A stretch of DNA of 64,000 nt, from the NCBI GenBank assembly GCA_932521035.1, contig OW051494.1, forward strand, positions 9,782,001 through 9,846,000. The letters run 5' to 3'. The translations under genes were made by a program, and so were the position numbers. Shown piece by piece: positions 53,682-63,365 of the stretch. Positions within the stretch are counted from its first letter, which is position 1. Each line of letters begins with the position of its first letter. The notes beneath the pieces are model-generated. The model saw only the letters and a program-made list of their open reading frames with translations. It was not told the origin of the DNA and did not search any database. The DNA comes from Oscheius dolichura (Eukaryota > Nematoda > Chromadorea > Rhabditida > Rhabditidae).

Positions 53682-54847
53682 CGGTTGCAGTTCTAGAAAC
53701 AGAAGTTGTTAGTCAAAGTTGTAAAAAGTAACCAACTTTGAATCATCAGGGAAGATCCACAACCACACAGCGAAAGCAATTCTTTCTGAATGAGACAGAC
53801 GACTGGCAGAGAGAAGTGACTGAAATAATCTCGTTGAGACGGCCGTTTGACCGTGTCAAATCGGGTCCAACCGCTTCGAAATTGCTTTCGCCAACAGAAA
53901 ACGGTCAAATTACCGTCAACGTCTTCTTTGGCTGAAACCCTGTCAATTTTTACCAAATTTCGAGTCTTCACTTTTCATAGCTTTAGGATTCTTGTATGCG
54001 TGTTTGGGCAGGCACATGGAGTGGGGAGGCCTCTGAAAGGAAGGAATGTTGGTTTCTAGTGAGATGCCCGGGTTGAGAAGGTTTCTAACGGGGTCTTCTA
54101 ATGTTTTTAGTCAAACACACCGTCTGAGTGCTTCTCGACGGGTTCTATCACTGTTTTTAATCAGATGCGCGGGTTGGGGAGGGAATATCACTAAATTTGT
54201 TCGATTATAGTGGTGTGCTTGAATTTTTTAAATTTATTTTATATTATATAAATTTATCCACCTCCAGCTGCCTCGTAAAACGAATTTGGTTTTTGGAGAG
54301 AGCCCAAGGATGGCTGGAGCAGGCTTCACAGTTCTCACTGAATCACTTATTGACCCTTTCCTTTCCCTATCTTGGGTACAATTTTTGCTCTCGTTCTGTC
54401 ATAATTATCGTAACCGGCCGTCTGACCCTGGAAGGGCATTCTTCCATGAACAGCCAGGACTGAAAGAAGGTTTACTGTAGCACCTGGTTAATACCGTTCA
54501 CCTTACTGCACCGTCTCCCTTTTTTTGTATTTTTTTTTGTATAAAAATTGATTTTAACGGTTGAATGTTATCTCCCAAAATGGTGGCGCTTCTTTATTTG
54601 ACCTGGGACCCGGCCTGGGACCGGGCCTGCTTCGGCCAAGTATGTGTATTGAGGTCCTGGCCTCCTCTCTCTCTCCTACCTGCTCCTTCCATTTCCGCCA
54701 GAATAGGAAGACGACTAAGAAGACACAACAAGACTTGGAGGACGACAGACCGGGAAGAAGAAAAGGATACTAAACAGTCAATGCATACAACGACATCAAC
54801 TTTTGTTTTAATTGGTATTACGTGCTTTCTGAGAATTGTTTGACATT
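53682..54847. other. Intergenic stretch with short repeats
   Basis: Upstream flank of the irld-like gene. A diverged ~65-base direct repeat occurs near 54050-54185 (GATGCCCGGGTTGAGAAGG and GATGCGCGGGTTGGGGAGG). No convincing gene; open frames such as 54565-54843 lack leaders and splice partners. Confidence 0.4.
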
Positions 54848-54921
54848 AGAAAACTGTTACAAAACTGTGACTCCTTTATAACTTTCTTTTGCCGAGACTT
54901 TACGGGTGCAGGGGATCGGAT
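54848..54921 (-). repeat. MITE family 1, copy 13 (half)
   Basis: AAACTGTTACAAAACTGTGACTCC to TTGCCGAGACTTTACGGGTGCAGGGGATCGGA; the other half is absent. Confidence 0.78.
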
Positions 54922-56129
54922 GTGATCAAAGGTGTGTTCATGGATCGTCAAAGATATATGATTGATTGTCACGTCAGGAAAGAACCGCAGTCATGATGAT
55001 TTATTGCCTTGTGTTTCACCTCGTTGACTCTTGGAAGTTCAGATTGTCACATTTCGGCTGCCATGAAGCTTCCTACCCTCAAATGTTTCGAATTCTTGTC
55101 GCAAGAGGGTACTGTATCCACTCTCTTCCCCAAAATTCTGGTCCGTTTGTCTTCCTTCCCCTCGAGATCTTTTTGTTTTTCTCTCCCACTGATTTTCGAG
55201 GGTTGTGTGTGGATCATAAAGTTTTATTTCATGTGACACACTTACCCTCCCAGCTGGCAGAGGGCCCAGTTCTAGAAGGCCCAGGTCCAGAGACCCAGGC
55301 CCATAAATCGCATGTGTTTGTCCGTGAAATAGATGAGATCAAACTGCTCTCCTCCTCTGTCTCTATCCTGCTTTGTAGTAAAGTAGAGGGGGGATTTGTA
55401 TCAATTTATCCTCGGATCCCCTTCGTTTGTCCATTTTCTTAATGAGAAGCGGGGCTGCGCGCTTTTTCCGTCCCTTTGCAAGGATTCTCACCTTCTTTAA
55501 ACGAAATTAAATCTAAGAAAGCAGGTAAATTAGTTTCAGAAACTGCTGAAAACGTTTGAAACCTGAAAAATCAAAAAAATCGCGAAAAAAAAGGCCATTT
55601 TTTGAGGAAATTCTGATGTTCGGATTAAAGGAACAGTACAAGAGTTTTTGCTACAGTACCCCAAGTTTTCGAAACTATCATGAATTATGTTGTGATTGAT
55701 CTTATTTTGTAAAGCTAATTTTGCTGATCAAAACGCTCTATTTAGTATCACATAAAAATATTGGAATACTGAGAAAAATACAAAAAGCACTGTTCAATAC
55801 CTGTAAACAGCGCGACTCCGTTGCCTGACCATAATCTGGACGCGCGTCGGACGAAATTCGCAATACAAAATTGAAAATTGGCATGCATTTTTTTCGCGAA
55901 TTTGACATTTTTATAATTTTTAAAATAGATAACTTTGATCAGAAAAAAATTCTGAACAAGATAAGGCCAACTTCAAAAAACTCTTGTACTGTTGTACCTT
56001 TAATGTTAAAAATCAAATAGATTACGGTCATAACTTTTATAAGACCCTGGAAGACGTCAAGAACCCCATAATGCCATCAAATTCCTCGGGAAATCCCACC
56101 CAGACCTCTGATTCCCGGTCTTTTCTCCG
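54922..56129. other. Intergenic stretch with a dispersed palindrome repeat
   Basis: A 158-codon frame at 54966-55442 has no leader or splice context. At about 55785-55990 lies copy 3 of the palindromic repeat of 17978 and 22632 (CTGTAAACAGCGCGACTCC ... ATCAGAAAAAAATTCTGAAC). Confidence 0.5.
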
Positions 56130-56250
56130 GCTGTCCCCTGCACCCGTAAAGTCTCGGCAGGACAAAGGTATATAGGCGTCACAATTGTGTAACTGTTTTG
56201 AATAAAGATGATTCTTCTGCCGAGACTTTACGGGTGCAGGAGATCGGGCC
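56130..56250 (+). repeat. MITE family 1, copy 14
   Basis: CCCCTGCACCCGTAAAGTCTCGGCAGG ... CTGCCGAGACTTTACGGGTGCAGGAG; plus-strand core with AATAAAG. Confidence 0.85.
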
Positions 56251-57117
56251 CCTTTTCCCGTTTCCTCGATTTTATACTCCTGGCCATATCTTACCCGTAA
56301 AAACTCCTCTCTCCCTCCTGTTTTGTCCTCCAGAACACTAAAAACAAACAAATTTATCAGTTTTTCTCCCATTCCTTGTGTTGATTCTGTCGTTAGGAAG
56401 TGGCCAATTGTGTTCTTCTCGCTATTTTTGGAGTCAGAGCAAGCACATGGCCGGGACCAATAAAATTTAAATTGATCCCATTTTCCCGGGACTCTTCCGC
56501 TTTTTGCCCTCAAAGAGAAGAACAAAACAACAAGAGAGCCGGCCAAATTGCTCTCTTGTCACCCCCTACGATGCCGTTAATCATGGTCTCACGAGCCACC
56601 GGGTGCTGGTGACTGGCCTAGGGGGAAAGGTGTGGATTTTACGAGAGGATCCCCCTCTCCCCCTCTCGTCTTCCGCCCTTTTCCCTACTGGAACTTGCAG
56701 TCCGTCTGTAAACACCTGTTTTTTAGCTTCCTCTTTTTTTATCGGTCTGGAACATGTGTCCCCTTTAATCAAAGTAAGATCCCGGGTACTGGAGAGAGAG
56801 AGACATCGTTTATCTAATGACAAAAAAGCAAAAGAACGATTGCCCTCCCACCGACCATTTATTACCGCAGCTAGCTGTTACAAAAACACTTAATCGTCTG
56901 CCGTTCATGAGCACGAGTTCTTCTAGCCGAGTATCAAACATTTCGGCGTCTTCTTTTTGGAGAGTGTTCCACTTTTTGCTGGGGAGAATGTTTACCCGCT
57001 GCGTTTGACATGAAAATGGGAGAAATACGCCTTGGAAGTCAGACACGCAGCCTCTTTCAGTGCTCGAACGCTTATTTTCTAAAAAAAGCCCATTGGAAAC
57101 TTCTAGGGAACCTTATA
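56251..57117. other. No gene seen
   Basis: Several overlapping frames (56504-56893, 56400-56612, 56810-57046) have no leaders, motifs or junctions that would join them. GCTCGAACGC and palindromic debris near 57060. Confidence 0.3.
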
Positions 57118-57286
57118 ATTATTTTCCAAAAAAATAAGGTTACCGTAACGGGTCGCAAAACCTTCCGCGCGGGACCTTTTGAGAAAAATGGTCGAGATTT
57201 TCGATTTCGCTCCATTTTTCGTCGCCGTCTGTCTAAAAGGTCCCAAAGAGACAAATATGCGGTAGCACTGCTTTTTGGAAAAGGAG
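57118..57286 (-). repeat. MITE family 2, copy 5
   Basis: GGTTACCGTAACGGGTCGCAAAACCTTCCGCG ... CAAAGAGACAAATATGCGG. Intergenic. Confidence 0.8.
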
Positions 57287-57889
57287 GAGGAAAATCTAGC
57301 GTATTCGTTGGAAATGTGCTGCAACCCAACAGAAATGCCTACTTTTCGATTGCACCCTTTTTTGGAAAAAGACTACAGAGGTCCTGAAGCGAACAAAGTG
57401 ACTCTTCCTTTCAGAGAATTCTCCATTTTACAGCCATTATATGTTCTACAGTACTCCTGTAGGTTTAACCCGTTCAAAAATCGCCAAAAAATGTCACTAC
57501 TCTCTCAAAAAGCCGAGCCTTGCCATTAATTTGCTCTTGCTCTTTTTGCAAAAGGCAGAGCCTCCTTTTTATAGCCGTGTAACATATAATTATGTTTAAA
57601 GGATGATTGCTATTGGCACTCCCTCCGCATGTACTGCTAATAAATGGCTGTTTATGACAGCCATGATTCGCTGCTGCTTCATTTCAAATCAAAGTTCATA
57701 GAAACGGGAACGTCTTTCTCATTTCTTCAGCTCATTGTTTCTCTCTTTTTGCCCCGTTTCAAGCAAAAATGATTGGAATGGCTCCATAAATTATGAGTCT
57801 TTAAAGAAAAAATACCAAATTTTCTTTTCGATTCCCGTAATTTCGTTTATCCAGTCTCTGACAAATTGTGAGCCGTAAACGCGTCCCGT

Positions 57890-58050
57890 CGTTTTCCAAA
57901 AATAGGACTATCGTACATTTGTCTCTTCGGGACCTTTGGGACAACCGGCGAAGAAAAATTGAGCGAAATCGAAAATCCCGATCACTTTTGCTCAAAAGGT
58001 CCCACGCGGAAGGTTTTGCTACCCGTTACGGGAACTCTTTTTTTTTGGAA
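57890..58050 (+). repeat. MITE family 2, copy 6
   Basis: CCAAAAATAGGACTATCGTACATTTG, CTCTTCGGGACCTTTGGGACAACCGG, CCCACGCGGAAGG, TACCCGTTACGGG. Intergenic, 600 bases from copy 5 and in opposite orientation. Confidence 0.8.
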
Positions 58051-58421
58051 AAGCCTATATTTTCCATTTTTCACTGAATTGGATCACATTACACCAAAAC
58101 GAAGTGGTTGGTATAATGTAAGGCGAAGTTTTGCGACAGAACGCGCTTACGGAAAGGGAATCATGAAAAGAGGTACGGTATCTCCCTTTCTACAGCCGAA
58201 ATACACTCACAATTCTCGAGCAGTCCTTTAAAAAGGTACCAGCCGTTTCGACCCCCATGTGGGGCTGTATTTTCCCTATTTTTTGACTCTTCTATACGTT
58301 TCGGCAGGTATACAGAGTCTAGACAGAGGCTCGTCTTCCCTCCCATCACACCTCTTCTTTTTCGCTACCTGTTTTCTGCTCTTCTCACTTTCTTTTCCCC
58401 TTGCAGTCTCATGTTTCAGTT

Positions 58422-59048
58422 ATGCGATGTTCGTTCCTGTTGATCACCACGACGGCTGTCATTATCTCGGCAGCGAAACGATTATGTTTATATGACGTTC
58501 CCCATTCGCGCCAGCAGCGAAACGCTTTGATTCAGCCGACAATTGAAGAACTTTTGCATGAGGTAAGGAGGAAGCGGGCCACAGTTAGACAGCCGTCGCA
58601 ATTTTGCAGCTGATCTCCAGCGACAGCAGTCATTTTCGTCACGCATCGGCAGAGGAACTCAAAGATCGCGCCAACTGGCTGATTCGAATTTTTGAAATTG
58701 GAACGGCCGAGAAGAAACGAACCCTTTTGAAGAAACAAGAAATGTTACGATTTTTCCGGGAAACAGCCCATGTTTTTTCACCTGTAAGCCCGTTATTATG
58801 GGGTAATTTCCGTTTAGCATACGAATATCGTCCAATTTGCTAATGACGTCGTCCCAACGCTGGAACATGTCGCAAAAAGGATAAAAGAATTTGGCTATCA
58901 GCCTCTGGAAGTACTCCGAGGGTCCTACAACATGGCCTTTACCCAGGAATACCTGGAAAATGACAAGGAAACACAGTTGGCCATGGTCAGGGAAGCTGTC
59001 AAGCCGGCAGGTGGGTATCGCGTCTTTAAAGGGAAATGGCGGCTCTAG
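58422..59048 (+). CDS. Secreted helical-family protein, member 9 (outlier)
   Basis: Exons 58422-58562, 58611-58781 and 58818-59048 give about 180 residues. TTTCAG lies two bases before the ATG. Leader MRCSFLLITTTAVIISA; exon 1 ends IEELLHE. Exon 3 has FANDVVPTLEHVAKRIKEFGYQPLEVLRGSYNM split across the module, then AFTQEYLENDKE, matching LSFHDKFIESD and AFCEKFRDGD of members 7 and 6. The frame either stops at TAG 59046-59048 (GGYRVFKGKWRL) or donates at GCAG/GTGGGT to a later exon, for example the Thr-rich exon at 60518. No known domain. Confidence 0.72.
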
Positions 59049-59640
59049 ATTAAAAGATAGGATGGCACCAATAATTGGGTCTCGCAGAGAAAATTCTAGG
59101 CTTCATTTAGTATGCAATGTCGTTTTCATATTCACCGTTTTTTCTATTTTAAATGAGTAAAAAGACGCAAATTGGGTCATAATCGAAGAAACTCCTTTAA
59201 AAGTGAAATTTTTCCATTTTTCCTGATTGGAAACAGTTTTGCTCTTTTCTACAGTAATCTAGGGATCAAATTCTACCCCGAAATCCTTGATTTCCTCCAA
59301 GAAATGCCCCCCGTTTCCTCATGCTCCCCCAACTTTTGGGTTCGCACGCGTTCTGCTGCGGCGACGAACAACTGTTCACTGTTGTTCTTTGCCAATCATT
59401 CTCGCTGCCATAGACAAAAAAGTGGACAGCACCGACATGTGTGACAAGCCAGCTGGATCAGAAAACAAGCCGCAACTTGTACAACAGCTGTCTAACTGTG
59501 GCTTTTATGGGTTAAAAGGGGAAAGAGAAGCCGCCCCATTTTTGTATAAAATTCGGCTGATTAAAATGGGAATTTCCTCCGTTTCAAGCACGAAATTCCC
59601 TCCATTTTTCACTTTTTTACTATTGGAAAAGAAAAGTTTA

Positions 59641-59732
59641 GGGCACGGCGTGACTCGAACCCGCATGCCCGGTTAGCTCCCCCTCAAATTGGAGTTTAGG
59701 CCGGCGCCTTTTCATTAGGCCACTCACCCAAG
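59641..59732 (-). tRNA. tRNA-like element with long variable region
   Basis: On the minus strand: GGGTGAG, TGGCCTAATGA (A-box-like, Leu/Ser style D-arm), a long central region, GCGGGTTCGAGTCACGC (T-arm with one mismatch, B-box) and CGTGCCC. The acceptor pairs imperfectly, about 5 of 7. The ~30-base central section could be a long variable arm, as in class II or nematode-specific V-arm tRNAs, or an intron. The anticodon was not assigned with confidence. It could equally be a pseudogene. Confidence 0.35.
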
Positions 59733-60013
59733 TGTATATTAGCATATGGAAAATGGATTTCTACTCGTCGCTACTCTTGTTGTGTACGCGTCTGTTTACT
59801 CATAACTTCGATCGGCTGCAGCTGATCGGCCCAAGCGGCCATTTTGCCCCCTTTTTCGCCATTTCCCCATGATTTTTACCCGTAGGAAATTTTAAGTGCT
59901 TCTTAAGTGCTTACCACATTAAAAATGATTTTTTATTCGTGTAGTTTTTTGACGAAAAATGGATCAAATACTATTTCCCCCCGCCAAAACTGGAAGACGC
60001 GCCCCATTTTCCC

Positions 60014-60165
60014 GGCTCAGTCCTCGATAGTATAACCCCTGCACCCGTAAAGTCTCGGAAAGTCAAAGGTAAAAAGGCGTCACAGTTTTGTAACAGTTTC
60101 GAATAAAGGTGATCCAACTGCCGAGACTTTATTGGTGCAGGGGTCGCATTATAGAGGGTTGAACC
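60014..60165 (+). repeat. MITE family 1, copy 15
   Basis: GGCTCAGTCCTCGATAGTAT, CTGCACCCGTAAAGTCTCGG, right end CCGAGACTTTATTGGTGCAGG. Slightly diverged full-length copy. Confidence 0.82.
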
Positions 60166-60364
60166 CCAATTTCCCACGCGTTCTTCTAATATCCCGATTT
60201 GCAATAACGTTTTTAATAGAAATATATAGCTAGCGAAGATGATTGCCCCTTTTCCCTCGTAACTGCTGAGAAAGTGGGCAATCTAACCGGATATGGCGGG
60301 TGAAAAGCGAATTTCTCCCCGCGGATTAGTATAAGTAGTCCCTGCCGATAACCAGCTTCTGGCG

Positions 60365-60449
60365 GCTCTATTAGCGCAGTCGGCAGCGCGTCGTACTTAT
60401 AGTTCTGTAAGCAATGCGAAGGTCGGCAGTTCGAACCTGCCATAGAGCA
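60365..60449 (+). tRNA. tRNA-Ile (TAT) with intron
   Basis: Acceptor GCTCTAT/ATAGAGC. Anticodon stem TCGTA/TGCGA encloses CTTATA, a ~12-nt insert (GTTCTGTAAGCA) and A, giving anticodon TAT with the intron at the canonical site. T-arm GGCAGTTCGAACCTGCC. TTTTT follows within 10 bases. Confidence 0.88.
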
Positions 60450-60517
60450 TAAGATTTTTGCTTTTTTTTGTGATCCCTTTCCTACCCTTTTGCCATTGGG
60501 AAACGCTAAATTTTTAG

Positions 60518-61021
60518 TCTTACCGCCCACACCGCCGACTACAACCACCACAACGACCACTACAACCACTTCTCGGCCGCCAAGGGCCCATCCACCCCTT
60601 CTTCCACCTTGGGAATCATCCGAAGAGTCCGAAGAAGATCCGGAGGATGATGAAGAGTTCAAAATTGAGCCCGGGGTCATTGACGACGGTCCAGCAGCTC
60701 TGATTTATACCCAAGCCCCTCCAAAATTCAGACAGGTACTCTTTCAGCTCTTTTTCCTGACTCAGTTCACGATAATCCAGTCCCCTGCACCCGTAAAGTC
60801 TAAGATGATCCTCCTGGGTGCGGGGGATCTGATTATCGGGTACCGAGTTTTTCCTTGAAGCAAAGAACACTTCTAGGTCCCTGATTTTCCCCAGTGCCTC
60901 GAATTGGAGCGCTGTAATGGCCAGGGAGAATGCCAAAGCCGTATTGACGGTCTCTACATGACGGAAGAGGAAATATGCGCCTGTTTTGAGGGCTTTACGG
61001 GGTCTACTTGCAGTGATCCAG
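60518..61021 (+). CDS. EGF-domain protein, partial (Thr-rich stalk plus one EGF)
   Basis: Two exons are secure. 60518-60735 encodes PPTPP, a run of about ten threonines, a proline-rich stretch and an acidic EESEEDPEDDEE segment, the kind of O-glycosylated stalk seen in extracellular proteins. 60895-61021 encodes one EGF module with six cysteines (C-x5-C-x5-C-x14-C-x-C-x8-C; GFTGSTC at the end). The 5' exon starts at an acceptor (TTTTTAG), so the start lies upstream, beyond the tRNA-Ile, possibly in the gene ending near 59010. The donor GATCCAG/GTTATT leads to an unidentified 3' exon. The intron carries an internally deleted MITE. Confidence 0.6.
60765..60850. repeat. MITE family 1, copy 16 (core deleted, intronic)
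   Basis: Both terminal repeats are present (CCCCTGCACCCGTAAAGTCT and GGGTGCGGGGGATCTGATTATCGGG) but the core is deleted, leaving ~86 bases. Confidence 0.8.
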
Positions 61022-61937
61022 GTTATTTTCTATTTTATCAAAAAAGAAGAGCATATTTCAGTGGTTATCGAAGAGCCAAAACATTTCGAACTGTCTTCTT
61101 CCCCCGGAAGAAGTCTCGCTGTATTCTTGCCTATTCATTTGGGTATTTTGTTACTGTAGCACGGGTAGAAGAGTTTTATTGACCAAGAGCTTTCAAAAAT
61201 TGGATAATTCAGTGATTTTTGGCTAGAATTGGGAGTAGTTTTTTACTGTACATTGTTTTACATTTTGGGATGTCATAAAAATTTGATTGGGAGTGGAAAA
61301 ACTGGGATTTTATGGAGCTACAGAGCGCCAGATGGGTTGTGGTGACTTTGGCGGCTAAAAATACGGTAATCCCAAGAATTTTAGGGAAATCTGGGTTCTT
61401 GAAGGAAAAGACAATGGAATATCGTTCTTTCCCAAAAAAGAGCAACCATAACGGGTGGCAAAACCTTCCGGGTGGGACCTTTTGAGCAAAAGTGATCAGG
61501 ATTTTGGATTTCGCTTGATTTTTCTTCGCCCTGCCGCCAAAATGTCTCGAAGAGACAACTATACGGTAACCAATTTTTTGGAAAGAGGTTATACTCCAGT
61601 ATTACGAAAATAATGGAAACTAGTGGAAGGAAACGGCATTTTTGGTGCCTTGGAACCAAAAAATGGGGAAAATTGTGAATTTTAGGGAGAACGGATAATT
61701 TTTGGCTCTAGAAAGCCTTATATTCCAATATTTTTGACGAAAAAGGGGTATAAAATAGAGAAAATGGCTGTCTAATGTTTTTAAAGGTCTAACAGCTCAA
61801 AAATCAGCAGAAAATAGCAACATCTGGCGTACTAGCCTGTGTTCTACGCTGGTTTACGATGGGCCGCGACCCCTGGCTGTCTTCCCCCGTCTCTCCCTCT
61901 CTCTGTTGTGACAAATGTCCTCACGAACATTGACACT
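61022..61937. repeat. Spacer with MITE family 2, copy 7
   Basis: The MITE is at about 61422-61587 (GCAACCATAACGGGTGGCAAAACC ... GAAGAGACAACTATACGG), more diverged than the other copies. A TTAAAGGTCTAAC motif occurs near 61781. No gene seen. Confidence 0.7.
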
Positions 61938-62444
61938 ATGAGCCGAATAACCCGTGCTTTTTATCTCCTTCTTCTGCTCTCTATATTTCTAACTTTTGTC
62001 TATTTATTGTGCCAATTGAAAGAAGCCAAGAACCAACAACGGGTCCCAATCGAGTTGGGAGCTTGTGAAAGCCTTGGATATTGCTCCTTTCGGGGAAAAT
62101 GCTTCAATTTCGGAGAACGGACCCCGTCTTTTTGTGTTTGTGATGAAGGTTTCGATGGGAAGGATTGCAGCGATTCTCGTAAGTCTTTTTCCAAATTTCT
62201 AGAAAGAAAAATGAATTTTCCAGGTCCCTCCTTCAATTTGGTACGTTTTCAACCTTTTTGTTATCGAAGGGCGCTCAAAATTTGGAATTCCCCCTAATTT
62301 TTGCGTTTTCAGATCTTTCCAAGTTGTAAAACACAAGTCTGTAATAATGGAGGAGTTTGTTTCATCAAAGACAGCAACAGGGAGCAGTGCCTCTGTCCGG
62401 CCGGCTATACGGGTGACGACTGCTCGCAAAAAGAACCTTTTTGA
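61938..62444 (+). CDS. Small protein with leader/anchor and two EGF domains
   Basis: Three exons (61938-62178, a 17-nt exon 62224-62240, 62313-62444) give about 129 residues. Residues ~8-28 are hydrophobic ([19 protein letters not shown]), a signal peptide or type II anchor. EGF 1: C-x5-C-x5-C-x10-C-x-C-x8-C ending GFDGKDC. EGF 2: C-x4-C-x5-C-x9-C-x-C-x8-C ending GYTGDDC. The microexon encodes RPSFNL between them and keeps frame on both sides. The protein ends QKEPF. EGF 1 is closely related to that of the gene at 63366 (GKCFNFG/GKCYNLG). Likely a cell-surface or secreted ligand-like protein; no specific orthologue was recognised. Confidence 0.8.
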
Positions 62445-63365
62445 CGTCAGTAACAGGCGAAAGAACGTGTTTTTCCAGTTTCAAAGTACAATTTCCTCAT
62501 TTTTCTTGCACAAATCAAGTAATAAACAATCTTTCCTCTGTATTTCCCCTATTTCTTTACGTTTTGATGGTTACTGTAGCTTCTGGTCGGCCGAAAGGCT
62601 TGCTTCTTCGAAAGAATACTGTATTGAACCGGTAAAATCGATTGGAAATAATCTTGTCGATCCGCGTTCACCGTGTCTTCAGCGTTGGATGAAATTTGTT
62701 CCATAAGATAACCAATATCGCCCCTGGATCATCATTTGCTTGGTTTTGCGTCCTGTAAGGAAAGTAGAAACTCTATGGAACGTCTTCTTTGTGGATTACC
62801 TTCCATTTTCCCCTACAGTAACCCTTACGGACCATACGATATGGTACCGTACTCTCGGAGGAAGAAAAGAAACACACATTACAGTCGACTTCTGGATAGT
62901 CTGATCTCCTGCCCCCGTAAAGTCTCGGCAGGACAAAGGTATCAGGTGTCACGGTTTTGTAACAGTTTTGAATAAAGGTGATTCTCCTGCCGAGACTTTA
63001 CGGGTGCAGGAGATCGGACTACCGAGGGACGAGCCGCGTTCTAGCCCTGAAAATCGCCAATTTTACGTGCAAATTTCCAGCGAGACGGGAACGTAGTCTT
63101 CTTCCCGTTCTCAGTGTTCTTTTAAACGAGCCAGATGGTTCATCGAGTGGGGAGTACATATCTCGTGCCACTAGCTTCACATTACTGCAGTCCAGCAGCT
63201 AGTCGTTCATTTTTTCCAACTTTTCCAGAGAGCCGAGACTAGACCCCACCCCGCCCATCATTCCCTTTTTTTATGTTATCGCGACGCTTGTTTCTAATTA
63301 ATGACCGTCTCCTCTCTGTGGTCCCTCGTTCCAATCTCTGCTACTAATAATATCCCTCCAGAAAG
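62445..63365. other. Intergenic stretch with a MITE
   Basis: MITE family 1 copy 17 is at about 62888-63035. Other frames (62347-62706) are readthrough shadows of the preceding EGF exon. Confidence 0.5.
62888..63035 (+). repeat. MITE family 1, copy 17
   Basis: CTTCTGGATAGTCTGATCTCC, CCCGTAAAGTCTCGGCAGG, AATAAAGGTGATTC, CCGAGACTTTACGGGTGCAGGAG. Full length. Confidence 0.85.

Larger units (their letters stand above)
59049..60364. other. Intergenic stretch with tRNA-like element and MITE
   Basis: Contains a tRNA-like element (59641-59732) and MITE family 1 copy 15 (60014-60165). No further gene was recognised; a 129-codon frame at 59287-59676 overlaps the tRNA-like element. Confidence 0.45.

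Noticed and set aside
56504-56893. 129-codon plus-strand ORF and overlapping frames
   Set aside because: No leader, no conserved motif and no splice junction to neighbouring open segments.
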